DNA of 64,000 bases from Terebella lapidaria (GCA_949152475.1 OX424565.1:10857953-10921952), one strand, 5' to 3'; shown: positions 49,789-62,375, counted from the first letter of the stretch. Notes: a model not told the origin generated them from the letters alone. Made by a program: numbers and translations.

Positions 49789-50224
49789 CGTATATAATCA
49801 TAGCCCTAAAGTAGCATCACGTTATCCATGACAAATAAAAATCACCTTATTGTATACCGTTACATTGTGGGTCAAACACTACTGATGTTATTGAGGTTGG
49901 AATGCGGAAAACACTTGATTAACCTCAGCCACTCTCTATCGGATTTCGCATTATTTGAAACATATCAAGTATCAAGGATTTGTATTTATATATTTCTCTC
50001 CAAAATGTTATTCAAACAGTTAGGAAAGAGAGTGTGGGTGTTTGATTTTAAGCCGCAATCAATAGTCTGTTGATAAGAGTTGATTCTAATAGTAGGAAAA
50101 CAAGTGGTCCAGACTATCACATTTGACGCGTGAGTTATACCTCAGAGTTTCAAATGACAAGTATGTATTGTTTGAAACTTGTGAACCTGCTGTTCAATAC
50201 ACAGATAACGTTAGTATCAACACA

Positions 50225-50400
50225 AACCTTTTGGTTCGTGATTGGATCTAGTGAACTTGTCTCACACCTCTTTCATAGAGTTTGTTTCATTGAATTGCTT
50301 GATATATTTTCGGGCAGTTGTAAACAGTTCGCTTCAGGTGTACAGCAGAGAGACAGACACATTTATTCCTTTCTATCAACCTGGGTTGTCATCATCAGGA
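50225..50400 (-). repeat. Diverged E1-like fragment in U4
   Basis: Shares GGTT-GTGATTGG, TTT-GGGCAGTTGTA-AC and TTCAGGTGTACAGCAGAG with reverse-oriented E1 in order; the rest is decayed. Confidence 0.5.
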
Positions 50401-50844
50401 TTTTGTGGTATTGCCTGACATTTTGCTCTTTTCACGATAGATCGATTTATATCCACATTTTGCGTTGAAAATATTATCTCGAATTACACGCGTATGTTTC
50501 CCAGTTTTGATCACTCGATAGAAAGATCCTGGATACACCGCGTAGTGTCCGGTGTCCCTCCCAGGCGCCATACGAGGTGAGTTTATGGTGTATTTGGTAA
50601 AGCAGGTAATGCGGTAGGGGTCGACTTGATGTAGTGTACACACCCCATAACGGTCTTTCGTTTCATCGTGGGACTAAGGGTCGCTGTAAACAAATTAAAC
50701 TGAGAATGAACAACCGCGCTAGTAATCATAGAGACCAGAATCCAGTAATAATGTCTTTAGTATCGTCCGTGTGTGGGAATGTTTGTTACTAATACTCACA
50801 TTAATTTGGTTGGGGCGGGGTGAAAGAGGGCGTGGAGGGTGTCC

Positions 50845-50867
50845 GGGGGGGGGGGGGGGGGGGGGGG
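50845..50867 (+). repeat. G23 tract in U4
   Basis: The longest homopolymer in the window. It lies at the position where other units have GGGTGTTTTGGGGGTGGGGCTG (26720-26740), so a modest G-rich patch has expanded. Confidence 0.95.
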
Positions 50868-51910
50868 TGTAGAACTGACATCCACTTGAGTGTGATATTG
50901 GAATGTCGTGGCGTGGCTTTGGGCATTTATTTTCTGGAAGTGTACCATTCTTGACTGTACAGTGATACCGTAAAACATTCGGACAGCCAAGTAACCAAAA
51001 ACAATGTTCTGATTATGGGAAAAGGTAAAGAACGAAGGAATCGTTGTCAATGATGGATTTCAATGCATGTTGGAATTTCAAGTTCACTTTGGCACGAACG
51101 TATACAAAATAAATCTACACGGTCTGATTAGGGCAATAAAGCACGTGTGGAATGTCGTTCTAATCACTTGCTCGTTCATGAAATGTAACACGGCCCGGAA
51201 TAAAAAGTAAAAACATGTAATGGCGACCCAACAATATAAAATAAAGATTACATTGGCAGCATCCCAATCTCGATTTGCAGGTCAGAAAACTAGTCATTAT
51301 TAGAGTATTGCATATTATATTGAAAAGGAGGACATATGTTAGTGCAAAAGATCATTACACCGATAGTTGTTGGAATGTCTTGTTTTGTACATTTTGTACA
51401 TTACACCATACCAGCAAACTCCTTCTGATTGAAGGGTAATGCAAACTAGTTGCCCTTCTTTGGGATAGTTCGGATATCTTAAGATTCTACGATATTAAAC
51501 ACAAAATAATGCACATCAAGGTGTAACATATTTCCAGTTTAGATATATCCTGTTACACACTCGCAATGCAATACTGAACGTTGAAACCCTGTTGAATATG
51601 TTCTCAGTTAAGGATTAGGAAAAGAGTAGAAATTCTGGCCGCCCAGGTGGTCAAAAAGTCGAAGAAAACACGAAAAAGGTCTTTGATTTGATTTTATTCG
51701 GTGTAAAAAGCATGACATGTAAAAACGCGTCAAATACAATGAAATGAACATGTGAACAATGTACACAATGGATAGCACCCTAAAGCCACAAGGCTTATTT
51801 CCAGGATGGTCCATAAATGAAGACAATGGACGGCAAGAATGATATGATATATTAAAAAGCTACCACTGAACGGAAGGGGTGATTGATTGTTTTATAGCGA
51901 TATATAAACT

Positions 51911-52210
51911 TAGCCATTTGGTTTGTGATTGGGTACTTATGTACTTGTCATACACTTGTGTGAGTTTTGTTTGGGATTTCTATATTGTTCTAGTGATCGA
52001 GTTTTTGGGAAGTTATACACTGAATCCATCTAGTGTACAATGGAGGCGCATGTGTTAACGCATTGTCTGCAACTGGTGGTGCCAGTGTGGCTTTGGCTGT
52101 GGGTGTTTAGTCGGGCTTTATTTCTATTCGGGCTTTATTTCTGTAAATAAGTTTGTTAATGGCATAATCAAAATTTGGTTTTGATGCTGGAAATCGGTTG
52201 TTGCTCTCAT
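51911..52210 (-). repeat. Diverged E1 copy in U4
   Basis: Starts GGTTTGTGATTGGGTACTTA and carries TTTTTGGGAAGTTATACACT, ATTGTCTGCAACTGGTGGTG, AGTCGGGCTTTATTTCTATT (with a local duplication CGGGCTTTATTTCT) and ATAATCAAAATTTGGTTTTG. The terminal part is decayed. U0-U3 lack it at this site, so it is independent of the U1 insertion. Confidence 0.75.
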
Positions 52211-52719
52211 ACAATAAAGATGTCACATATTGAATAGAGGATCATGAACTTGTATCACGGTTATACTGGTTTTACTGATGGAGGACAATGATGATTAGGA
52301 ATATCAGTTTGGTTTCAAACACATTTCTAGGTCATTCTTCTTCTTACTTTGTCCATAAGATGCCGTAGACCACATCAAGCTACCAAACTCTACAAAACTA
52401 TGAGTCAGTTTACCTTGTGGACGTTCAGATGAATTGTCCATGAATGTCTATGGAAAATATCGTGTTACGCGAATCAGAATTCAATGACAAACTGGAAACT
52501 AGGGACGCAAATTGATATTGTTGCACCCATTGAGCCGATCCCAGACGGGGACACAGACTGATTGGTAGAAGAAAGCTTCCAATTGTCTTTATGAAAATTT
52601 ATTGAAATGTGAAAGCTTTTTCATTCCATCCTAGTTTTTATATTCAAGTCTCTGTGATAAGTCTATGAACAGACTGTTTGACCTTCATGAAGACAGTGGA
52701 ACAGGTACGGCAAAAAAGA

Positions 52720-53190
52720 CAAATTGTTAAATATAAAAAGTGAATTCATAAATTAAAAAGCCTAATTTCGAAATTATCTCCCGCAAATTGTTAAATAAAC
52801 AAGGACAAATTGTTGATTCCGGAAAAGTAAATTCATAAATAGAAAAATTAAATTGGAAATTATTTTTTGCAAATTGTTAAATAAAAAAAAGTAAATTATA
52901 TAGAAAGAAAAACTAAATTCGAATTTATTTTTTTGCAAGTTGTTAAATAAAAAAGTAAATTAAAAACGGCAAATTGTTTTTTCTGAAAAAGTACGAATGT
53001 GTTAATTAACAAATGGAAAATTTGAATTCGAAATTATTTCTGCAAATTGTTAAAGTGCAAATTAAAAACGGCAAGCTGTTATTTCTGAAAAAGTAGGAAA
53101 ACTAAATTCAAAATTATTTTGTGCAAATTGCTAAATAAAAATGTAAATTGCAAAGTAGAAAAGGCAAGCTGTTAACTAAAAAATGTGAAC
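52720..53190. repeat. AT-rich minisatellite, about six irregular copies
   Basis: CAAATTGTTAAAT(A) recurs at about 52725, 52786, 52870, 52937, 53043 and 53124. Each is followed by AAAAAGTAAATT, GAAAAACTAAATTCGAAATT and TTTTTTGCA-type phrases. Unit length varies from about 65 to 105 bases. It occupies the junction between U4 and the next E1 copy. Confidence 0.85.
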
Positions 53191-53203
53191 TTGGAGGAAT
53201 GTA

Positions 53204-53430
53204 AGTATCAATCTATTACCACAAATACAACAAAATTTTGATGATATCAACAGCAAACGTGAAATACAACATTTTGCAATAGAAAAAGCCCAACAAATTA
53301 GCTTACCCAAAAACAAACTTCCGTCATCAGGGGCAAACAGTGTCTGAAATGTAGTTGTTTCTACTGTACACCTGATGGAATTAGTTTACAACTGCCCAAC
53401 AACCTACGAAACTAATTTAGAAATCCGAAA
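53204..53430 (+). repeat. E1 copy, + orientation, between U4 and U5
   Basis: Begins TGTAAGTATCAATCTATTAC and continues through CATTTTGCAATAGA, GTCATCAGGGGCAAACAG, GTTGTTTCTACTGTACACCT and CAACTGCCCAACAACCTACG to GAAATCCGAAACA. It then joins U5 sequence directly. Confidence 0.85.
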
Positions 53431-54421
53431 CATCCGAAATATGCCACCGTATAGGACCCATATGGTGGACGCGATTTGGACAGCTTTCTTTGTTGTAAAG
53501 AGCGGACCACGGGGCCAGGATTATGGGGTACGGAGGTCAAAGCATTTGTGGAGATTTTTTAACCATACTGGGCACGTATGAAAGGCGTGAAGAAATATCC
53601 CACGTAATGAAATAATTCTGCCGGGAACTTTTCTACTTAAATCAGGTTCCTCTGCATTTATCTGAGTAGTTGGTAATATATGTAATTAGAAATATGTTGT
53701 GAGTGTTGAGATTCATAACATTTATATGTCCATGATACCTTGCATATCATGATATGTCAAAACAGACACACCGCTATTACACTGATGAAAATCAAACATA
53801 ATTTTATCATGCTCAAGTCGATAAAGTTATATGAAATGAAATCTGGTTTTCATTTATCAAAATGTGGACCAAGAGCAGGCTAATTATAACTACATGTTCA
53901 TAAAAAAATCCACTTAATTAGGTTCATCGTTCACCACTCGTTCTTTATCGAAATCTACATTATTTTAAACCTGTCAAATTTATAGAATGTTTATTTATAG
54001 ATAGGTCTATGTCTCTAGATGATTCAGTGGTTCAAATACTAGTAGTTAGTCTAGTTAGATAGAATGTAAGTGTGTGGGTGTTTGAATGGTAAATGTAATT
54101 GATACTCTTGATAAGAGTTGATTATTTTGTTAGTCAGCTGGTGGTTCGGGGTATATCATGTCACAAGTGATGTTAAATTTAGAGTGTGATTCTGTAATAG
54201 AATTGCATATATTTAGAACACCTTTAACTTTTTTTTTTAACTTCGTAGAATGTTGTGTACGACAGCCGTATGAAAATGGAAACTAAATTCATCTTGCCTA
54301 TTTCAATGTGTCAATTTTTGACATTTAATAAATGTAAATATGAACAATACAATACAGTGGATTTGTTTGTTGACGTGAGTAAGTCTGGAGAAAGATATTG
54401 TATGGGATATTTGGAAATTCA

Positions 54422-54482
54422 TTCCATCAGAAAAGGACATGCTTTTCTGATCTAATCCATCAGAAAAGTACATGCTTTTCTG
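54422..54482. repeat. Tandem pair of small hairpins
   Basis: CCATCAGAAAAGGACATGCT...TTTCTG and then CCATCAGAAAAGTACATGCT...TTTCTG. Each copy is itself an inverted repeat, AGAAAAG(N6)CTTTTCT. The outer parent phrase (TCATACCATCAGGAAAGTAT) is single in U0. Confidence 0.85.
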
Positions 54483-54654
54483 GAGTCAAATTTCACCGTC
54501 GACAAGTAGTATGCGTTTATAACTTGCTTCTTAATACAGAATGATCGTGTATAACGTCAATTTATAATATTGATAATTTTAAAGTTGCGTAATCGGTTCT
54601 TGGTATTTTGTGTCAATCTGGTCAATTTGTGAAGTTACTGAACAGTGCAAAATG

Positions 54655-54760
54655 TTTAGTGCGCAAACAAACCTGTCTGAATTTGACATTAAAAGTGTGA
54701 TTTTAAGAATAATTTCGCACGGAACAGTTTCCTTGGGGTGATAAAAATATAGAAAAATAT
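54655..54760. repeat. Repeat block, mate at 63385-63480
   Basis: Shares AATTTGACATT-AAA, TTTCGCACGGAAC-GTT and GTGATA-AAA in order with 63385-63480, same orientation, 8.7 kb apart. Diverged and non-coding. Confidence 0.65.
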
Positions 54761-56735
54761 GCAGTACATGTTATATTCATGTGAGGTATATTATGATGAT
54801 GAATCTCAAAATAGTCGATTCAAGTATATTGTCCTTTTTTCCGACAGGTGTTCTCTTACCCCATGTTTGTGTTGAATATATATTTTACATCCCGATTGTG
54901 TAGAAGATTGGTGCAAAAATCTATTTCCTCCGTGAGCCGGTCTGGCTAACCACTTTATGCCTTTTTCGGTCTCTACGACTAGATAGAAGGCCCTGGATAC
55001 ACCATAGTGTCCAGTGTCCCTCCCATCCGCCATATCAGATGAGTTTATCATGTTTATGGTGCAGTTGTAAAAGCAGGTAATACATTAGGGATATACACAT
55101 CAATCTCCCCATTAATCCTCCAGTAACGGCCTCGTCTTTTGTATCATCATGGGAGTAAAGATGGGCTGTAAACAAATTAAACTGAGAACAAACGTTCGCG
55201 TGAGTAATCATGTAGCCCATAATCCAGTAATAATGTCCTTATTATCGTCCATGTGTGGGAACGTCTTCGGTTGTTATTCCTAATGAATGTGGTCCAATCA
55301 GTGGGGCGGGGTGACACAGGACGTGGATGGTTTTTGGGGCTGAACTGACGCATACCAATTCAAGTCTGCATGGCAAGTGCTCACTGCTAATTCCTAGAAA
55401 ACGTACCAAACTGATTGTGTTGTCTGCAAGTTTCTACCTTTTTTGCGAAGTCATAAAATTATACTAGTAAGTTGCAACCCCCCAAAAGCGTAGTTGGCAA
55501 CTATAAAGTTTAGTGGTCCGTGTGCGTCGCCATTACATGTTTCTATTTTACATTCTGGGTAGTAATACTTGAAATAAATCAGCAAGTGATTAACAAGACG
55601 TTCACATCGTGCTTTGTTGGCTTGATCAGACCGTGTAAAAGTATTTAGCGGAAGTTTTGAACATATTCGTGCCACATTGAGCTTGCAATTGCAGCATGCA
55701 CAAGACTCAATTGTTGCCAGTGATTAATTCAATGTGTTTCTACTTATTGTGTCACTACAAACCGAACTGTGCTCAACATTAAAACATTATTCGCTCCATT
55801 TTTAGTGCCTTGGTTGTTCGAATGTCTCACGGAATCACTCACCAGAATGACACTTCACAAAATAAGAAAAAAAATATACATGCACATACCCTGCCTTGAT
55901 AATGATTATCCTTTGTTTTCCTATATTTGTTGTCACTATGAAACGATATATACATGCCCAATATTATTTGACTCCTCTTTTTATAATTCGATATACACGA
56001 CAGATAGTGCATTTCAACTCCCTTGAGGTCGGGAAGTTTAAACTATTAATTGTTTTCAGATTGGTAAAACACACAGTCCCACAGTCCTACACATCAAAAC
56101 AGAACATAAAATACCTAACTTTCAAACTGATGCTGAATGTGACACGGTATTAAAAGGCTCGATCAAGAACATTACATTCAAAAGAACAGAGATGCTGCTC
56201 ACCATATTGCTTTTGCGCACGGTATTAACGTAACACGTCATTTCACAAGGGATCTTCATCATAACTGATTCAGGCCTGTCATGATGACTCACTTAGTCTA
56301 CTCAGCTACTCTCTTTCTTCAGGCTTGCCTTTGATAATAGCAATATATTCAATATCATGAAACAAGTTGTCACAACTCGGAGAGACGATCATAAACTCGT
56401 TGAGGTTATTATTAATATAGAATGACATATACACCCATACATACTTATGAACCAAATGTCCTGATTTAAAAAACATTATAGATACGTAGGTTCTTAGGTC
56501 CATGTATGGTCCACATACAAGTTGGTCCATTATGCTGTAGACTATAAAAAATGTTCAAAACTCTTATGAAATGCGCGGCAGTTTATCTTGTGCAATTTCA
56601 GATGACTTCCCGAAAATATACCTATTAATATCTATGGAATATATCGTGTTACATAAATAAAAATTCAATGACAAATTTGAAAATCAAATTGATTTTGGTT
56701 GCACTCAGTGAGCTGACCGAGCCTATGGCTGATGA

Positions 56736-58083
56736 CCTGATGGCACGGCCTTACGTCCGTCGTAGTCCTTCTACATCATTATCTTTGGAGTTTATGTGCA
56801 AAATTGTACACAAATAATGCCGTTTTCGACGAGCATTTTCGACTGTTTTGGAAAGTTATCGACTGTCAGCCAAGAAAAGTTTTCCCCGACATTAGGTCAT
56901 TATCTGTTTTTAGTCATTTCCAGTCAAAACATATTTGGTTTTTCGCCATTGAAACTTTCGTCGATTTTTTCTTCATAATGGGGGCTGTGCGGAGTAAACT
57001 CCTAGAATACTTTTAAAAAAAAGTTACATTTATGACCTCTTCATTCGATAACCACATTCACATATATAAGTCAGTTGTCACATGTATTTTGATAAATTAC
57101 TAGTAATCATCATTACACATGGAATTTACTCATATAGTAGCAGGAAATTGTATTCAGCACGATCCGAATGTTCAAACATATTTTATTGTCATACAAAACT
57201 CTTCTAAAGGAGAAGTATGGTTGATATAGAACGCCATATAGCGCTTGTGGGGTTAGAAGGCACCAAAATTTGAGCAACACATGCCGCTTACTGTAGTTAA
57301 AGGGTATTAAATGTTTGATTCAGTTAAGTAATTAGCAGTTGCTTGTTGGCTTCTTCATATCCAGTAGTTTTTAGTAAAATGTTGGACCTGTTCACACGTG
57401 TATTTACTTTTTAAAAAAGTTTATTTAGCAATTTTCAACACTGACTGGATGCAGTACACGAACATCAAACTTGTCACCGTACCAAATCGAATAGGAAATA
57501 TAAAATGGTAATGTTTGTAATGACACAAGACACAACCACCAGATAACAGAAGTGGTAAGTAGTATCCTGCAGTGAGTTACTGTTCACGTAATTGGTATCT
57601 GGCAAATACTTAAGCAATAATTCGACTGACTATTGGTAGACTATCATTACTTCTAATATCTTGTTCACTTCGAATTTAACTGGTTGAACAACAAATGCAC
57701 ATGGTCTAAATACAAACTTTTTTTCTAACGGATGACATTTATTTTTAATAGAAGAAGAATTAATCGTTGATCCCATGGGTTTGACACCGCACGTTCACCA
57801 CCTTTGTGCATCACGCACGTGTTTTAGTATATTTTTGATAGAATATGTATTGTCCGATAAAATTGATTTGTAACAATGTGATAGAATATTAGCAGGCCAC
57901 CAGCTCTTTAATTCAGTTTCACACCCACACATATATGTAAGGACGTGTAAATGTGTGAAGGTGTGCCAACTGTGTGAATGTGCAAAGGTGTGCCCAGTTC
58001 TCTCAACAGTCAGACACGCCTGATAATTATTACGGCGGGTGACAAGCCTATTCTCAGGTGTCATGGCGTTATGTGTTCGTGGA
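56736..58083. other. Non-coding stretch right of the array
   Basis: 56800-57000 is a decayed dispersed repeat resembling 19690-19800 (TTTCCAGTCAAAACATATTT, TTTTTCGCCATTG, TTCTTCATAATGGGGGCTG). 57930-58010 has irregular repeats of GTGTGAA-GTGTGCC. No gene recognised. Confidence 0.4.
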
Positions 58084-58303
58084 ACCCCACGTGATCGGTA
58101 ACATCTATGCCGTTCGAATCAATCAGCGCCAACAGTTCAACAATTATTATTGGTCCGCATTTAGACCATGCGTGACCATGGCGTATATAAAACCTGCTGT
58201 TCTGAGTTGCTGACACTTACTCTTGTCGATCAGACTGGATCCATCAGGAATTATTAGTGAAATTAGTTCTGCCTCACACCAGCATATCACACGGTAGGTG
58301 AGA
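58084..58303 (+). promoter_or_regulatory. TATA-box promoter with short non-coding exon and splice donor
   Basis: In order: CACGTG E-box at 58088-58093, inverted CCAAT box ATTGG at 58149-58153, and TATATAAAA starting at 58184. A start site is expected near 58213-58217. There follows an ATG-free leader of about 80 bases and a donor GTAG|GTGAGA, with the GT at 58298-58299 (GT at 58294-58295 is an alternative). Spacing of CCAAT, TATA, start and donor fits a canonical Pol II promoter for a gene transcribed rightwards. The product is unknown because no downstream coding exon was identified. Confidence 0.55.
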
Positions 58304-59886
58304 AAGTTAGGTCGTATGTTGTTTGAATAGATTTGGTGTACTCGCTAGCTAATATTTGGAACTTATTACTTGCCCATTTCTATATTAATAAGAGAATTCG
58401 GTTGAAATTGTGAACACATTATACCAGGTCCGATTTTGAATTGTGATTTGAGTGGACAAAAACCAGAAGTTGGTCGGATCTACGATTTTCACGTCCAACT
58501 TTGTGCCGACTTTAGATGACTAAAATTAATACGCTTCCTTATACTTGGACGCACGCTCGATTCCAAGGAAATCCCCAGACGCGATCTGTTTCATAGATAC
58601 AAGCACATATTGTGCGTGACCTTACCGTAGCTAATAGTAACTTTGTGAAGACTCGTAGTCAGAATACTCGGCTTTTTGTGGACATGATTCTGACCACCCG
58701 ATGCTCAAAGCATCATAGGTTGTGATTTTATCGTACATCAGTCATATTGTCACGCGTCGGGAATCGTGGTAAAACTATTAGCTTTTACAGGGTATCAGCT
58801 AGCAAAATCCCTTTAAATATGTCCATCCCAATATCTGACGATATAATGGTCTTAGTTTTCCGGCATTACGAATCACTTACAAACGAGATATAAAGCGCTC
58901 CATTGGATATATATAAGTATTGCCCGCATTTTGGGAGTACGCTTATATCATAGTCTCACAAATGAAAATAAATGATTTAGTAGATCCAACAAACTGTTTA
59001 ACAATTAACGATGCACACATTGCGATTCCAGTAGTGTTTTTATTGCCTCTACATTTTCAAAGAAGACGTTTTTGAGAAGGATAGCAATATAATTACTAGC
59101 TTGCAGTATTTTTGATTGTAGTGTATTGGTGATAAATATAGTATTCAATGCACATATCGCGCATATCTGGTGAAAAAATACGACAGATGTGGTAATCCAA
59201 CTCACTAAGATATCTGGATGTATGAGCACTTGATAATATTGTTCATGTGCGTGTCTCGGATGGCATTTATTGGTGGGAATTGCAGCAATAACATTGGGTT
59301 TGGCCTTCGATAGGTAATGGCGATATAGATCAAATGCTGTGTCGTGGGAAGGCTACTCCATAGAAAAGATACAGATGACCCATATGCATAGTAAACTACT
59401 CCTGGCAGAATGTTTTTCGTATTGGAAATTCAATAAACTGTTCCTATTGTTGGGACATCGAAAATCCGATTGCTACTAACGGATGTGAAATCTGAAGACC
59501 GCCGTTGACATTAAAAATATGTTCCTACTGCGCGATTAAAAAAAACTGCATCAATATGAAGATTACAAAAGACATCGAAAACTGGCTACATAAAGGAATA
59601 TTACATGCATGATATCACAAAGATATATGACCACTTAACCGAGGGTGTTGAACCCTCAAGTGTTGTTTCGAATAAATCTTGTCACGATTATGTTCACGTG
59701 TATGACAACATCTCGTACTTTATAGGTCTAAATTGAAAAAAAAAACCAACAACATGATTACTAGAAATCTAAGAGGTAACATGCTCCATTCGCGAGTACA
59801 ATACATAAGTAGGTTTTAATTTCACGGAGATTGTGTGTGTCAGTGTCCAGTGTGATTCTAAAGAATGCGTTTGGAAAACGAAAAAC
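58304..59886. other. Putative intron sequence, no exon recognised
   Basis: Less repetitive than the array. No domain-bearing frame. If the promoter at 58.2 kb is real, this would be first-intron DNA. Confidence 0.35.
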
Positions 59887-59955
59887 GTGAGTGTTTTAAT
59901 GATGTTTTAATGAGATTTTTTTTTACATTTTTTGTTTCCTTCCTCCTAATCTCAG
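59887..59955 (+). other. Weak candidate short intron
   Basis: AAAAAC|GTGAGTG at 59887, a long T/C-rich tract, CTAAT as a possible branch site, and CTCAG ending at 59955 form a textbook-looking 69-base intron. The acceptor is stronger than the donor. The flanking frame (ATG at about 59864) reaches a stop 13-15 codons after joining, so no protein is supported. The acceptor could instead serve the 58298 donor. Confidence 0.25.
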
Positions 59956-61395
59956 GTGCACTTGCCTGTGGAAATAATTAACAACGTGCTATGTGTAATT
60001 CATTCTGTCTTTTCGTAATTTAATATTGTTTTCTTGAACATTGGCAGAAGCAATTTCCCGGTCTAGTTTTCGCGAAAGTATGCATGAATTTCAATTGAAT
60101 TAACATTGTTTTCTGGGGTGTCAACCAGTACATACATACGAACACTCCGGTGGTCGTACTTCATTTGAAATTCGACTTCTGTCGGAGAATGTGTTATTTT
60201 CGTGTATGCACTATGCGCTGATGCTGCCCCCGCCCACCTACTATGTGCCTGTGATAACGTAATGTGATCTATGGAACCCTCCTCTTCTAACTCCCTTCAA
60301 CAACTATTGATTCTAGTGTGCGAGAAACCAATAACTCACGGCGAGAACTCTTCACATTCAAGTGAGTCAATCGCTGACATTATTATTGCCACCGTTCTGT
60401 AATAAGTTAAAGTGTCTGGACAGTCTTCCCGGGTCACTGAGTGAGTTCTCTCGGGGAATGCTCCTTAAAAAGTGATCTATGCGTCGTGCATCCGGCTCGT
60501 TATGAGTATAGACTTATGAGTATACATCAGCATGTTTGAATCTAAAATGAAAGTGAAACACCGTCGCATGGGTAACAACTTCCTGGTTATTCCACGTCTA
60601 GGACGATAAATAAATAATGCATGAAACTACCCCGGTCATATTCTTTGATCGCCGGGCTTTCTCCGGTGCCAATTTGATTACGTATAAAATGTAATCTAGC
60701 TGCTGGAGGTGTTCTGCCATCTGAAGCAAATGTCAAAGTGATAGATGTCATTCACGGTGATGGACATGACGTAAGAATACAGATTAATTTTTGTCTGCAC
60801 CGACCACATCTATATTTGCACTACTTGATTACTGTTCTAAAGATTATATCGTAACTCAGCGTCGCTTGTCCCGTGTTAAAAGCCACAACTTAAAAGTGTA
60901 ATAATAATGGAATGATCACCATAAAACGAGACGCTATTGCGCCTGGCATGCCATTGCCTACTCGTAGTAAACTCAGGCGCTATTGAAAGCACTGCAATAA
61001 CCTACAAGGAATATGGGTCCAAATGCATAAAAATGCCATTGCATTATGCATACGTTGAGAGGCGATGGCAGACCTAAGTGAATTCTGATGTTGCCATGAC
61101 GGAACGACTTCTAGCGGGATCACCTCCCACAATCTGTTCTACGATGGGTTTCCTATTGTCTTGTTGACATCCCCAGCTTTACGCGCCTGTAACGTGCAAA
61201 CAAATATAAAAGATGTCGCTTTGTACTGGGTGATGGATCTGTCTCTTGCATTGTTATCGCCCCACGGAGAGTGTGACGGTTTGGATGACTGCCATAATGT
61301 GAAACCGAGAACGCCGACCGTGCAATCTGTTGGTCGGTGAAACATTAGGCGTGTGTAATCACACCGTAACTTACCGTCTAGGTATAATCTAGTGA

Positions 61396-61437
61396 TCTGT
61401 TTTGGCGAATTATATTGTCGTTTTGGTGAATTATATT
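61396..61437. repeat. 21-bp direct repeat, two copies
   Basis: GTTTTGG(C/T)GAATTATATTGTC occurs twice back to back, with one mismatch. Confidence 0.9.
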
Positions 61438-62375
61438 GTCATTTAACATTAGACTAACATCAAACAGGAATAGTTTAGTTTCCTGATTACACCATAATCG
61501 CTCTCGAATATGAGCTTTAGAGAGTTGAAAGGAAGTGTGGTTTTCATTGTAACATTTCACTAATTACGATGTGAATGGATTCCCATAGAAACGGAAATTC
61601 AACCTCATGGAAAATATCGCCGTTTCAATTAATCCCTGTATTAAGAAACCGCAAATTTTATTTGTGTGTTTTCATTCTGTTCATTAACGTACTTTTTACT
61701 TTCTGGTCTTCCGCATTTTGTAATTAGCTCTGGTTTTTTAGGCTAACAGTCATCACAGAAATAGTGAAAACTTTGAGCAAAAGCACTACAAACAAACCGC
61801 CATCGCATTTGTCAGTAAAATGAAACAAATATTTGTTGATAACATGCATTTGATTAATACGCAGACACAACGGCCGTCATGTCAATTTCATCACTCTTGA
61901 ACGAAGATATATGGGCAGTCATATACACATCTGTTTATTATATGCTAGTGATATCAACTTAATCTTGTTTGATCATATTATTAAAAATACATGAATATCT
62001 CACATACTATTGTGTGATAGAGATTTAGTCTACTTTGAAGCGTATTGCAAATAAAAGTGGGACTTGATCAGACCATCAGATCCAATGATATTGTCAATGC
62101 CTTGGTCGTGGGGGCTATCGTATTCGGGTCACCTTGAATCAATCATCTTGTATGCTGCACTGGAAGAATGAAACGAACAAAAGCTTCTAAACAATCTTGG
62201 ATCAGAACAGTCGATTGCTCGGGGTTTTCTTTCAGGTAGTATTGTGGTTTCAGTGTTAACCATATGTTCTTCAGCGAACAATCATGTGGGTATCACATTT
62301 AATACTTTGTTGGGAATTCGAGTGAATAAATCGTATTACGTCCTCGTAAAGTTCGTTGCCTTATCGTCTGCTTTC

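Larger units (their letters stand above)
47152..52710. repeat. Tandem array unit U4 (mosaic, diverged)
   Basis: The first 480 or so bases are almost identical to U3. Beyond about 47640-47695 the sequence becomes diverged and in places shares states with U0 instead of U1-U3, for example CACTAA-CT(A/G)ATGG and TACTGGATTGACTATACACA. Further landmarks are the degenerate tRNA relic, GATGCGATTTGGACAG (49427), CCCTCCCAGGCGCCATA (50552), the G23 tract, and TATGGAAAATATCGTGTTA (52450). It lacks the roughly 1-kb insert and ends near 52710 in an AT-rich minisatellite. No gene recognised. Confidence 0.82.
53447..56735. repeat. Truncated array unit U5
   Basis: Enters the unit in its middle at ATAGGACCCATATGGTGGAC (as at 25265 in U0). 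It continues through ACTGGGCACGTATGAAAGGC, GTGAGCCGGTCTGGCTAACC (54932), AGTGTCCCTCCCA-CCGCCAT, GGGGCGGGGTGACA and TATGGAATATATCGTGTTAC (56632). The first half of the unit, including the tRNA relic, is missing. An extra block of about 350 bases at 54440-54810 has no counterpart in U2. No gene recognised. Confidence 0.8.

Noticed and set aside
16711-53190. CRISPR-like arrays among the short tandem repeats
   Set aside because: Repeat units are irregular without unique equal-length spacers, and the sequence is eukaryotic in style.
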